Below are positions 47,467-58,178 of a stretch of DNA of 64,000 nucleotides, piece by piece. Position numbers and translations under genes: made by a program. How positions within the stretch are numbered: the first letter of the stretch is position 1; each line of letters begins with the position of its first letter. The stretch spans positions 1,116,001 through 1,180,000 of the forward strand of contig JAGFMI010000002.1 of NCBI GenBank assembly GCA_021030905.1, in the 5' to 3' direction. The DNA is from Pyrenula massariospora (taxonomy: Eukaryota; Ascomycota; Eurotiomycetes; Pyrenulales; Pyrenulaceae). The notes under the pieces were generated by a model. The model saw nothing but the letters and a program-made list of their open reading frames with translations, ran no database searches and had not been told where the DNA came from.

Positions 47467-48467
47467 TTATTCCCTCAGACATCTCATAGCCATCCATCCT
47501 TTCGATTCTAGCACTAAGCTCCTTAAAACTCCAGCAAAGCCCAAAACTCCGCAAAGAGCTGAAGAAAGAGCACGCAAGCGGCATGAGGTTCCCATTACTC
47601 CAAACCCTCGACACACTCTCTTCCACCCAAACAGCAAAAGAGAACCATCTTTCCAAAACCACACCACCAAAAGATAAACTATCCACCGCTTCTCACCACC
47701 ACACGACAGGAACTCCTCAAATGCCGTTTCAACGCATCCTCCCGTGAGTACCCCAACCCCTTGGTCTTTGGGCATTCTGCTCGAGGGCAGAAGAACCGCC
47801 GTTGCAAAGAGTGCGAATGCGTTGCAGCGTGGCGATCCAGGTCTCGTTGGCGAGCGAAGGCGATCCAGGTCTCGTTGGCGAGCGAAGGCGAGTTTGCACG
47901 AGCCATATGTGCAGGGGTAGCGGTGGGCGTGGTAGTTCATGTGCTTCCTAAGGAAAGGTTCATGACAATTGTAAGAGATAAGGTAAGAGGGGCCTACCTG
48001 AGATCGCAGGGTCGGGTGAAGGGTTCGCGGGAACAGAGAGGACATTGTAGGGGTTTATTTGTGTTTGAAGACGTGCTTGAGGAGCGTGGAGCTGGAGTAG
48101 GTGGAGATGTCGTTAATGTTGTTTCCGTGGAGGGGAGTGCAAGGATCGTTATCGGGGTCACGTGTTCATTTTCATCGACCTCGTATTCTGGATCTGGTGA
48201 CAAGGTCGTTTCGGAGGAAAGGTATGGCGGAGGTGATGGAATTTGGTAGAATGGTAGAGAACTCAACTGTCGATTTAGAGTATTACTGTCCCCAGCGAAC
48301 TCTGTGTTCGGCGAAGGCAGGCCGTCGTCAATTTGGCCGAAAAAGGCCAAGCTATCGCGTACTAGTGGCGAAGTCACTTACAGATGCAATCGATTCGCAC
48401 AGACTTGCAAGGAAGGTCGGTTACCGATGCGCTCAGCACAGAGAACGCAGATATCGAGTTCCGCCAT
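47467..48467 (-). pseudogene. C2H2 zinc-finger gene frameshifted by a 28-bp tandem duplication
   Basis: Probable nucleic-acid-binding protein. Exons 48467-48382, 48285-47998 and 47947 onward. Exon 1 reads MAELDICVLCAERIGNRPSLQVC. Exon 2 is Pro/Ser/Thr-rich and ends in a first finger (CPLCSREPFTRPCDLR) that is completed in exon 3 by KHMNYH. The second finger, CTYGSCKLAFARQRDLDR, is cut because a 28-bp unit occurs twice in direct tandem (47831-47858 and 47859-47886). As it stands, the frame leaves the finger and runs to a stop at 47467. If one unit is ignored, the frame continues through HAATH and a third finger (CPRAECPKTKGLGYSRED, then LKRHLRSSC) to a stop at 47679, with phases exact. So the gene was whole until recently, or the extra unit is an assembly error. 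Confidence 0.7.
47831..47886. repeat. Perfect 28-bp tandem duplication inside the C2H2 gene
   Basis: The unit beginning GGCGATCCAGGTCTCG is present twice without any difference, followed by four bases (GGCG) of a third copy. 28 is not a multiple of three, so the reading frame shifts by one. Confidence 0.9.
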
Positions 48468-48587
48468 AGCGACTGTTGGTGGCGGGGACGAAGCATCGTC
48501 GCGAGAGGAGTTCACGATGCTGAGATCAAGAGAGCAGCACCTGTCGAAAGAGAAAGTCAGCAAGTACGTTGGGAAGACTACATACTT

Positions 48588-49490
48588 CTAATAATGTGAC
48601 GAAAGATATTTTGCCAGGCAATTAAACAGCACATTTTGAGATTCCCAGAGTTGATCAATCACGTGGCGCGCAGTGTAAGGGTCCAGGCATTTGTTCAAGT
48701 AGTGTTCCGTACGCAGCGTGATTGACCAACTCCCGGGCATACAAACGCGCGCAAAGGGTGGAAAGTCCAATGTATCCGAGAGGATATGCAGAGCCTCTAA
48801 AGGAACCTGGAAGCAGGACTCCCGCAAGAAAAATGGACCTACCAAAAAGCGGCTATAGACCAAAAATAGGACGAGTACCAAAAAGGACCTGTAAGGAAGC
48901 CAGTTCGTACCGTTGGAGATTGAAGAGGTTGCTGTCAAACCCCCACATACGGATTTGACTGAGTTCAAACCATCTCGAAATCCGTACGACCGAAGAATAG
49001 TCACAAGCGTAAAGAATGACGAGTGCCAGGTAGAACAGAGTGCACTTAGAGAAGAGCTCAGCAGGAGGAGAGTAGCGCGCCGTCAGATACAGTATCATTT
49101 GGTCGAGAAAAGTCACGCAATTAGGCAGTCGATTTAATTGCCCAACGATCTGTTCCAACTGTGCTTCTAGAGTGAATGTAGTATTGCTCACAGACGACGC
49201 TCATACTCGTTCGACATGTGCCGGAAAATTGCGAGTTCCTCAGTACCCCATATTTGCGGTTTTGAGCGGATATACTCCCCATAGTTAGGGTTTCTTACCA
49301 TTGCTACGTTGATTTGACGGATCTAGAACATAAGTCAACAGAAGTGCTGAGAGACTAAGTATCCTCTCACATTGCTCATTAAGTTTTCATGTGACGCCGG
49401 TAGTGATTGTGCATGTTGGGTAATGAAATGAGTTGAAATGCCTCCGTTAAGCAGGGAGAGGAAAGGTTCAGACCAGGAAATCTCTGCCAT
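48588..49490 (-). CDS. Uncharacterised multi-exon gene, model uncertain
   Basis: I do not recognise the family. Exon 1 is likely 49490-49371 (MAEISWSEPFLSLLNGG), joined by a 48-bp intron to IRQINVAMVRNPNYGEYIRS from 49322. Further exons read LEQIVGQLNRLPNCVTF with ARYSPPAELFSKCTLFYLAL, and, after a 40-bp intron, PFFLRESCFQVPLEALHILS and YTARHVIDQLWESQNVLFN, stopping at 48588. The join near 49190 is a problem: the second exon runs into TGA in frame, and the simple splice choices break phase. Skipping from a GTAAGA donor at about 49298 to an acceptor near 49165 keeps the frame but discards coding-like sequence. It may be a damaged gene. Hydrophobic stretches suggest membrane association. Confidence 0.4.
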
Positions 49491-50612
49491 GGTGAGGGTA
49501 AAGAAGGGACAGGTATCTGAAAGATAAACAAAATAAGATGTCTTGTCAAGTTGAAAGAATAAAAATACGGGGAAGGGTGAAAGACATCAGAAAAGTAGGA
49601 AGGCGCCTTGAGTTAAATAAATGGTGTCGAACGTCCTCACTGCAGGCCACAAAATTCAATATCCAGGGCGTTCGCCATATCCAAAAGAAGTGAAACACAC
49701 AAAATTTTTCAAAGCCCGACAGTTTTCTAACCCCCTTGGGCATAGAGGTGGCATCCCATAAGGCACTCCGGCACGCTTCGTGCCGGGATAGGACCCTTAG
49801 GTTACCAAAGCCTCGCACGTCAAAGCGTCTCTCAAGACACATTATCCGAGCATCAAGAATCTTTTGATTGGATCGGGTCGCGGGCGAATGCGAAAGGGTC
49901 CCCGTGGGTCCTAGTGCGGTTCTTTATCACGCTGAGAACATGGAGGACGAGGGACACAACGTGGGGAGAGCATTCAGCATCTCTCCCTTGCGGTTGCCCT
50001 ACCAGCCTTTTATGGATACACCCCTAAATTGAAGTGTTGTCCCTAAGCGTAAGTTTAAAGTTCTTTCTCCTGTCAGATCTTGTTCGGTCGGCTTGCAACT
50101 GGTGAACGCATGGCGTGGACCCATTCCTTTAGGAATTGTGGTAATCGGATGGCACACTCATCTTGTACCTCTAGTCGTATCTAAAGATGGCTAGACAATG
50201 TCCAAAAGGGGTTACAAGCGAATCTGCTCTGCCTTGGCTTGCGCCAAAGCTCGTCTCGTCTACCGCGCTGCAAGGCTCTCTCAGAGCCTAACCTGCTTGC
50301 GATTAGTGTTTTTTGGACATTGATTGATTGGAAGATACTGTCTGCGCGTGGCTGAGGTTCAATCATGAGGCTTCGGGTTACACAAAGCCCCGCCTCGGCC
50401 GAAACTTGGAATCGGTTTTGGGATTACAGCAGGTGATCTATCGGGCTCTCAAAGCTACATGGGAGTACAATCCTCGATGAATCGCCGATAATATGCGACA
50501 GCCTTTTGCTTATTCGATGATCTCTGAATAAGAGTTCCAACACTAGTGGTGATCTTTTTATTCGAGATGCCATAATTAATACTACCAACGCAGACACCCT
50601 GCAACAGTTGGA
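49491..50612. other. Intergenic with a 12-bp inverted repeat
   Basis: No gene seen. CAATGTCCAAAA at 50196-50207 recurs inverted at 50311-50322, enclosing about 100 bp with no other symmetry. AT-rich just before the start at 50613. Confidence 0.4.
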
Positions 50613-53405
50613 ATGGACGTAGCGGCAGGTATAGTTGGCTTTATTGGGCTAACGGGGCAAGTTCTACAAGGATGCAACTATCTCTCTACCTTACTTTCAG
50701 ACATCAGAGAAGCCCCAGATATCGCTTACACCGTCCTCAAAGAGCTGCAAACTGTGGAATCCAGCCTTACACATTTCCGCGCTCTGTTGTCGGAATTGGA
50801 AGCAAATCCTCATCTAATCCCTCCATGTTGGGATCCGGCACCGGCGCTTAAGCTCTGCGAAGCCGCTATCAACCAATTGAGGGATTTCGTTAGAACTTTT
50901 CCAGAGCTTCACCTGCAGAATACTCCTGCCACGGGAGCATTCTCAATAGCTCGGGCACGAAAGAGATGGGAAAGACTGAAGCTCGTTAAGAATTTAGACA
51001 AACTTGAAAGACACTTCTCAGGTCTAGAACACGCGAGGCAAGAGCTAGAACTTCTCCAGTCTAACCTCGGCTCCAGAATCGGCCTGGCCACTCATCTATC
51101 CTTTGATGAAAGGATCAGAGATCTGTCTCAATCGGTGAACGTACTATCAGTAAAGAGTGATAGGGCTTGGAAAGACTGCGCTACCGTTGTACAGTCTGTA
51201 CAACGTCTCGGCACCGGATCCGATGCGAATCGAGCTGACCTGTCGGAATTAAGAAGAGAGATATCCCAGCATTTTGCCAATCTACCGAGCGCTCTATCAC
51301 AGATGATAACTCCGACAATCATGAAGGCTTTAGACCAGCACACTGCACGCTCCTCCGCCGAGCTTCTCAGCCAAGGTGAAACGCCCTTGATCGAGGAGCA
51401 TGCTTTGGGTACGGCGAACTATTGCATTGGCACTGAGCAAGAGCCTCGAGATACCAGTGCATCGCTATCACTAGATAACCAGCAAGAACTTGTACCGGCA
51501 CCCAAAAATGGGCCGTATTTGGGGAAACCATTGGTCTTAAAAAGCCCCAAGAAGCAGCGCTCAAACGAAAGCTCTTATAACACCTGGTTCGGCCGTGTCG
51601 TGATCACCACGACCATCACAGAACAAGAAGACCTGTCAATGGCCGAATATGGCCAAAAATTTCGAATGACTGCAAGACGAACGATGATCGCGCTCATCCC
51701 GAGTTTGTGGTTCTCAACCCGTGGTGCTATGTTCCAAATGGGGTCTGTCAGGCCAACGGACAATCATCCTATTTGGGATAACCGCTTACGAGTATTCCGC
51801 ACACATCTTGGGGACTCGGCACTGGATAAAGTGCTCAAGGATGGAAACTACCTCGAATTTAGGAATATGCTTCAGCGTCGGGAAGTCACACCTTTTGACC
51901 AAATTTGTGAAGCGAAAGGCATCTACCGCACGAATTTGTTTGAAAAAGCTATGAGGACCTTGTATGATATGTTTTCTAGTAAACCGCGAGCGACTGAAGG
52001 CCTAGTCAAAATAGCAAAATTGTTGGCTGATCAGGGAATTGACTGTGGTCTCGGACGAAGTATGTATTATATTCAACAAATAGAGTCGGATAATGGGACG
52101 CAAAGCCCGGTTCCCCTAGATATGTTCTATCTCGCCGTCTCTCACTCAGAGACGAATCCCTTTGAAGATGACTCCATCAATGCATGGACATACCAAATAA
52201 GATCATTTCTGTCCCAAGATCTATGGGATCTTTGCGAAATGCAACACGATTTTGAAGAATTCCATGGGAAGATGTCCTGGGATTATTTGGTGATTAAGGG
52301 GATCATTAAACACGAGTGGAAATCATCTCAAGCGGAGAAATGGTCTCGGATGGTGGATGAATTGAAATTGTCAAAAACATATTGTAGGGACGAGTTTGGT
52401 CGGAGTTTTATGTTATCAAATTGGCCTAGACTTTACTGGGAACATGAAGTGCCCCATTTTTGGCGTTCGCGGGAAAAATGTGCCAGATTCTTTGGCAGAT
52501 ATTTTGTGAAACATGATTGGCCTGAGCTTTACTGGAAATGTGAAGTGCCTCAATTCTGGCGTTCACGAAGAAAATGTGCTGAATTTTTTGGGGACTATTT
52601 TGCGGAATATGATTGGCCTAGGCTTTACTGGGAACGTGAAGTGCCTCAATTCTGGCGTTCACGAGAAAAATGTGCTGAATTTTTTGGAGACTATTTTGTG
52701 AGAGATGTTTGGCCGGAACTTTACTGGGAGCATAAAGTGCCCCAATTCTGGCGTTCGAAGGAGAGATGCGAGGAGGTTTTCGGGACGCGGTTCATCAAAA
52801 TACAGTGGCCTGAATTGTATTGGAAGCAAGAGATTCCAAAATTTTGGGATGTTTTGTCGGAGCATGAAAAAGCGTTTGGATCACGTTTCACGGAGCACGT
52901 ATGGCCGGAAATCCTGGGTCGGACGTGCTTCGAGCATGTATTTGGCCGAGGTGCTTGGGGTGATGGTCTTGCTAATCCTGGAACTTACGGCTGGCGTAAC
53001 GCCAGACAGCAAAGATGGCGCCAACGCTCAATTCAAAAATGGCGCAACCAAGACTCGACCCTTCGATACTCGCGATCGCACAACATCTCAGAATTCGGCG
53101 TCCATTTCATTAGGGAATCTCTGCCTGCCCTACTCGAAGCAGATGGCTTAACGAGAGAAGAAATCACGGCATTGACTGAGGACGGTCCTGACATGTACTG
53201 CCCACCTCCACAATGGCCAAGGGAAAACGTGGAAGACAGCTGGGACGACGAGGAGACATCTAGCTATGCTAGTACTGGTGAAAGCGATGAATCCGACTAT
53301 GAGCTGGAGGATTCGGATGACGATGAACAAGATGCCAACAGCGAAGGCTGGGAAACTGCAGAAGAGGAGTTTGATATTGCCGTTGAACCCATGCTACCCT
53401 CCTAG
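50613..53405 (+). CDS. HeLo-like N-terminal domain protein with 32-residue WPxLYW tandem repeats
   Basis: Single exon, 930 residues. Residues 1-200 resemble the fungal HeLo-like/NACHT-N-terminal type domain: MDVAAGIVGFIGLTGQVLQG, LSDIREAPDIAYTVLKELQ, and helices with LRDFVRTFP, RWERLKLVKNLDKLERHF and LELLQSN. In characterised members this helical domain drives membrane-directed cell death when a receptor module clusters it. Residues 330-440 (WFGRVVITTTI, FRMTARRTM, IPSLWFSTRGAMFQ) and the following helices look like the middle region of ankyrin-bearing fungal proteins, with poor ankyrin matches. From residue 604 come five 32-residue repeats, a half repeat before them and a partial one after. 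The C-terminus is very acidic (DDEETSS, ELEDSDDDEQD). There is no NB-ARC or NACHT ATPase. Codon use is AT-richer than in the neighbours. Function unknown; a role in self/non-self recognition or cell death is inferred. Confidence 0.8.
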   Translation: MDVAAGIVGFIGLTGQVLQGCNYLSTLLSDIREAPDIAYTVLKELQTVESSLTHFRALLSELEANPHLIPPCWDPAPALKLCEAAINQLRDFVRTFPELHLQNTPATGAFSIARARKRWERLKLVKNLDKLERHFSGLEHARQELELLQSNLGSRIGLATHLSFDERIRDLSQSVNVLSVKSDRAWKDCATVVQSVQRLGTGSDANRADLSELRREISQHFANLPSALSQMITPTIMKALDQHTARSSAELLSQGETPLIEEHALGTANYCIGTEQEPRDTSASLSLDNQQELVPAPKNGPYLGKPLVLKSPKKQRSNESSYNTWFGRVVITTTITEQEDLSMAEYGQKFRMTARRTMIALIPSLWFSTRGAMFQMGSVRPTDNHPIWDNRLRVFRTHLGDSALDKVLKDGNYLEFRNMLQRREVTPFDQICEAKGIYRTNLFEKAMRTLYDMFSSKPRATEGLVKIAKLLADQGIDCGLGRSMYYIQQIESDNGTQSPVPLDMFYLAVSHSETNPFEDDSINAWTYQIRSFLSQDLWDLCEMQHDFEEFHGKMSWDYLVIKGIIKHEWKSSQAEKWSRMVDELKLSKTYCRDEFGRSFMLSNWPRLYWEHEVPHFWRSREKCARFFGRYFVKHDWPELYWKCEVPQFWRSRRKCAEFFGDYFAEYDWPRLYWEREVPQFWRSREKCAEFFGDYFVRDVWPELYWEHKVPQFWRSKERCEEVFGTRFIKIQWPELYWKQEIPKFWDVLSEHEKAFGSRFTEHVWPEILGRTCFEHVFGRGAWGDGLANPGTYGWRNARQQRWRQRSIQKWRNQDSTLRYSRSHNISEFGVHFIRESLPALLEADGLTREEITALTEDGPDMYCPPPQWPRENVEDSWDDEETSSYASTGESDESDYELEDSDDDEQDANSEGWETAEEEFDIAVEPMLPS
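52422..52901 (+). repeat. Five 96-bp in-frame tandem repeats
   Basis: Units start at 52422, 52518, 52614, 52710 and 52806, each exactly 96 bp and each opening with TGGCC or TGGCCT/TGGCCG. The protein consensus is WPxLYWExEVPQFWRSREK followed by CAEFFGDYF and four variable residues. Units 2 and 3 differ at few positions by eye; units 1 and 4 are close; unit 5 is the most divergent. A half unit (CRDEFGRSF) precedes and a degenerate WPEILG start follows at 52902. Confidence 0.9.
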
Positions 53406-53736
53406 GGAAAGTACACCGTTCAGTGGAGCACAGATTTGACCACTAAATCTAATACGCCTCTACAGGCCCACGATTCAGAGGCAAGAGCAGCCAAAACAGC
53501 CATGTCTACCTTTTTTGCAGATTATCAACAACCAATTATAGTCTAGAAAGCGGCAGAATGAACTCGGGCTCAGCACGCCAATCATCGTCGCTTTTCATTC
53601 AAGTCTGCATTTCTTGCCTGCGCCCCAACAACACATTCCCACAAAGCTAATGTACACAACGAAGACAAGTATTCTTCTCACACATCTGCCGTCCACAATC
53701 TCCCCATCCCTCCCGAACATCGCATCCCTTACGAAT
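53406..53736. other. Intergenic, convergent 3' ends
   Basis: 330 bp between the repeat-protein gene and the secreted-protein gene. Nothing seen. Confidence 0.5.
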
Positions 53737-54948
53737 CTACATATTCCTCCTCACAACCCTCTTCCCCGCCGCCGCACTCGCCGCCGGATTCTCCGGACCC
53801 CCATCCGGATTCGTCACCGTCCCCGCAAACCCCAGCGCCGTATTCCACGCATCAGCCGTACTCTTATCCCTAGTCCCCAGCGCCTGAATCATCGCCTGCG
53901 CCTGCGCCGTCACGTCCTTGGCGGCCTGGTTGCTCTGGCACTGGTTGGTCAGCTCGTCGTGGATGCGGTTCGTGATGATGTTGGGGTTGAGCGCGTCCTG
54001 CTGGATGGCCGAGATCTTGGGGTCGATGGCCTGGAAGGTGAATTCGTCGGCTTTGCGGCCGGGTTGGCCCGCTTCGAATTTTATGGTGGGTACGCAGAGG
54101 CCGAAGTCGACGCCGGCGAGGGTGGTGGTGGTGGATGCCGTGCCGGAGGAGGCGGGTGGTGGTGGTGCGGCTGCCGCAGCGCCGGTGCCAGAGGCGGAGG
54201 CGGCGCCTGCTGCGGCAGTACCGGTTGATGCAGCGACGCCGGCGGCTCCGCATTCGTTGGCCGCGGCAGAGCTGTTCGAGGCGGTAGCGGTACCGGTCGA
54301 GGCAGCACCGGCTGCGCCAGTTCCAGAAGAAGAAGCGGCGCCGGATGCACCAGAAGCAGCACCAGCGCCGGCCGCACAAGCGTTTCCAGCGGCATCCTTA
54401 GTAGTGAAGTTGGAGAATCCGTTGGCGGCCATGACGTCGGCGACGCTCAAGCCGTCGGCGCTGAATGGAGTCGTGAGGGACTGAGCAGAGGCGGCGTTCT
54501 CAACGTCAGAGCCAATGACAGCGGGATCGACGAGGGGGACTACGCCACGGAGGAGAGCATTGGTGGGTAGCGTTGGGTCACAGCAGATAGTTGGGATGTT
54601 CGTGACGAAATTGTTGAAGTTTTGCTCTGCGCCGACGAAATCACGAGCGGCTTTGACGGCGTCATCGCCGGTGCCAAGGGTGGCAAGGATATTGTCGCCG
54701 GTCTTGAGCTTGTCGCAAGGGTTGGCAGCGGCGAGGAGGTTGCTGATGGCACCTCCCGCAATGGTCGCGGCCTGGCCTGGTTCGCCTCCGCTTGTTACAG
54801 CGGAGATCTCATCGATGGCCGGGGGGTGCTCTTGGCCGAAGCTGTTGAAATGGTCAGTAAAAGGGAAGGAATACAGTTATTGGGCAAAAGCATACCGAGC
54901 CTCGGTCAAGGCAAAAATGGTTGCAAGGAAGATAGTCTTCATAGACAT
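53737..54948 (-). CDS. Secreted Ala/Ser/Gly-rich protein, unknown function
   Basis: Exons 54948-54896 and 54841-53737 (54-bp intron) encode 385 residues. The N-terminus MSMKTIFLATIFALTEARFG is a signal peptide; a second Met two residues later is an equally good start. The conserved front domain reads AISNLLAAANPCDKLKTGDN, NNFVTNIPTICCDP, TNALLRGVVPLVDPAVIGSD and ADGLSVADVMAANGFSNF, a layout found in ascomycete secreted proteins. A low-complexity stretch of about 90 residues rich in Ala, Gly, Ser and Thr follows, likely heavily O-glycosylated. The C-terminal domain reads GVDFGLCVPTIKFEAGQPGR, FTFQAIDPKISAIQQDALNP and IHDELTNQCQSN. It ends KRVVRRNM, so there is no GPI signal. Probably cell-wall or extracellular. 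Four or five Cys could form disulfides. Confidence 0.8.
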
Positions 54949-57900
54949 TGTTCTCGGTCGTGACGTCAATAATTCGTTTCAATGAATAAGATGCTACCAG
55001 GAAAATATCTGATATGAGACAAGCTCTACAGGGTAAAGACCGACCGGCGGAAGGAAAGAATTTCCTCGAAAAGAATGTAAGCAGACAAAAGTCCTGAGAA
55101 AGAGTGACAGAAAACAAGTCAAGAGATATTTGATGGACGAACAACAAAAGCAGAGAATATTGCGAGAGCGAAAAAGCAGTATTTGAAGGCACAGAAACTC
55201 TCTCTCCACCCTGCCCCTACCTATCACGGCTAATTTGAATCTAAACACCTAAACGTCGATCGAGCATGAAGAACATCCTGAACTCTCACCCCGCCGTTCC
55301 ATTGAGGTCATTGCCACGAGCTCGACAGCCATCGACCCACGCATCGCGAAACCTTCAACCATGAACATGAAATTGCGGAGGGCTAGGCGCCGGCGCTTTG
55401 GTGCCGAGGCTGGCACTCGATTCTGACAGGAATGGCAGGGCGGCCCGGCGCACGCGCGGTGGTGATGTCTCGCATGATGATTCATTGGACGGGAAAACTT
55501 TTGCCAAGCGGCTGAGATCAGTAAAGGGATAGGGGGACGGAGAGGACATGTGTATGAGGCATGAAGATGAGGTTGGAGGTGAGACCGTTGTGAGACGGCA
55601 ATCATACAGCCTCGCGCATGGGTGCAGCCTCGCTTATCGGAATTGATGGAAGCTAAACTGTTTCTGGAGGGAAGCTTGGGCCAGCGGACGGTGATGCCCC
55701 TGCCAAGAGATTGATAGCGGCGGTTTGTAATGCTGGGTGTGTCAGGTACCGAGGGTTTGAAGACCCATATTTCGCCTGGGTGATTTCTTGGGAGAGATGA
55801 GCAATTAATTTGAGGCTCAATATGGTTCATTTCCCTGCCGAGATCCGGATGATCATGACCTACTTTGTCTCGGCCCCATGGGCTGTTGATTGGCCTCGCT
55901 GACGGTAGCTCTGATAGGGTCACTGGTTGAAGCCAGATGGACAGGCTGAATTGGTCTGTATGAACGCAGAAAATTTTGAGCATTGGGAAAAGAAGACAGT
56001 CTGATCTCGTAGCATAAATGACCGACTTCTGAATCTCGGTGGATCCATTAGAAGAAAGACATTCCAAAAGCAACAGATGGGAATCTTCTACCAAACAAGC
56101 TTATCATCTCTGTCCCATCACTTCGCTTCGTGAAATATGAGAATGCACACAGGTCTAGGTTAACCCAAATTGGGATGCCACGAATAGGATGAGTGTTTGA
56201 TTGAATGCTCTTTCTTGATTTAATAATTATTTTAATGTAGCCGAGATTTAGCGCCTCATCTCGCAATTTCTTTCATTGAATTTATAACTACCTTCACAAC
56301 CTCATTTGACTAGATATGATTATTCCCAAATATCTCGACTAGAGTGGAGAGTGGTAGCTCTTTTACGACCACTAAATGTAGCAGCAAGTCAACAGCCAAT
56401 CATCAGTTTATCAAGCGGCAATGCTGTGATTGCGCTGGAAGAGCTACATTCAACTATGTCTTCGAACAAACGTCGAAGAAGGAACAAATAATTCACCTAT
56501 GGAAGCAATAGATTGTAACCCTCCTAATATTACCGAGATATGAAAACATTAATTGCTAACCAAAGCTCTGGTAGGACTGGTCACGAGCTCGAAAAAGATG
56601 CTCACAAAATGGACTAGATCTTGACCGCTACCATCGATACTATGGACGAGGTTCTCGAGCTTTTTAAAGACCCCATTTCCAGCAGCTACCGATCCCACCA
56701 CAAAGCCGGTGCACATTTATCTAGACTCTACCAACCCATCCATAGCTATGCCTGTAAACTATGTGCTTGCTTCTGCCAGAATTGCGACTTCAGCACAGCA
56801 CAGCCGTCGTCGACAGGGTCAAGCATACCTCTGGCCGGGTAGAATTTGTTTGCGACGACGAAAAGCGCTTTCGAGGGAAGAGCGATAGAAATTTGGTTGT
56901 CCCGTTTCTTCTAAAATTATCGTTCTGATAATTGGAGCTTCGTTTATGCTAACTTGCTCTGGTCTGTATGATGTTCTGCCCTAGGAAGCTCTGCCGCTGA
57001 GCCATCTAGGCTCTGACGTAGCAAGGCTATCGGACAGAAACAAGAGAAAATCTCCATCAATGCAGCTTATATACTTAGTGTCGCAAAGAATCCAAGAGGC
57101 ACCTAACACAGGTTTTAATAAAGTATGACTTACGCTAGTTATCAACATAACGAATCCGCCTCAGCTCCCTACTTTTAGACGCGACCGCATATCCTACGCT
57201 GTCTCATCTGAAAACACCTATCGAAAGAACTTAACAGAGACGCAGGTACAATTTTCATACTGGAACTTCTCTTACAGATCGCGGAAGAACATCGCGTGAC
57301 GCTGCGGTTGCAAGGACACATCAATTGAAGATGAACGACACAAATGCAGAAATCTAAGATCATTGATTAGCACACGTCCAAAAAGCACAAACTCACTCGA
57401 AGCCATGTATGCCGCTTCATCGCAGGCTTTGTAGCATGTCCTGTAGGGGGTTTTCTCTAGGCGGGCGATGTACGTCTCTGGCTTTTTCTGAGCCCGATGC
57501 TGATAGCCACAATTTCTTGCCTTGTTGCGACACATGAGATTAGCACTGGGCTGGAGAGAGAGGCTAACAAAGAGCAAAACTCTACAGAATTTCGAAGAAG
57601 CAACTTCTTTTTTGTGGAAGTATGGCTTCGAACCTTGGTCTCAGATCGGATTTACAAAAATAACAAGCTGACGAATTACAAAAGCTCCCGGCGTTCTTGA
57701 GTGGAAAATGGTGTGAGAAACTCGCTTACCATCCCTGCCATCACTTTTAGTGCGAACGACCCTCGGGCCGTCTCCCTACCCGTGCAGCTGTGGCGCTGGG
57801 ACCCGGTCATCTCTTTTTCTGCGCGAGTCTTTCAGCTCTTGGCCTCAAGCTCACGGACATCTTGTCCTCCCACACCACCTAAATGCTTTGCAGCCACTGG

Positions 57901-58178
57901 ACGGCCGACGGAGATGAATTTCCTTCTTTGTTAATGTGCTGTCTTCACTGTAACCCTCCTAAAGTGGCATTTGTCAACTCCGAGAGCCATGGTCCCGATG
58001 AGCTGCATCGCTGATAATTACGTGAAGTCGGAGATGGTAGAAAGATTGAAATGCAGCACGTTCCGCGTGCTTCCATCAGGACGATTTAAGTGGGTTGTCG
58101 AAAAAATTCTGTTCATTCATAAACTGGTACCTGATTCGCAAGAATTATCTCTAGAATTCGTTTGGCGAAATTGCTCTT
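54949..58178. other. Gene-poor interval, 3.2 kb
   Basis: Upstream flank of the secreted-protein gene, then sequence without a recognisable gene. The 281-codon frame at 55249-56094 (minus) is in a promoter region and resembles nothing. Frames at 56621-56842, 57272-57577 and 57701-57934 are likewise unassigned. tRNA-like patches near 56990-57015 and 57630 are isolated arms, not genes. Confidence 0.45.

Noticed and set aside
55249-56094. 281-codon minus-strand frame
   Set aside because: Low similarity to any protein I know, lies in a promoter region, composition not coding-like.
56979-57030. D-arm-like sequence (GATGGCTCAGCGGCAGAGC on the minus strand)
   Set aside because: No T arm or closing acceptor stem at the right distance; isolated match.
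57600-57670. B-box-like sequence (GGTTCGAA on the minus strand)
   Set aside because: No D arm or acceptor pairing around it, so not a tRNA gene.
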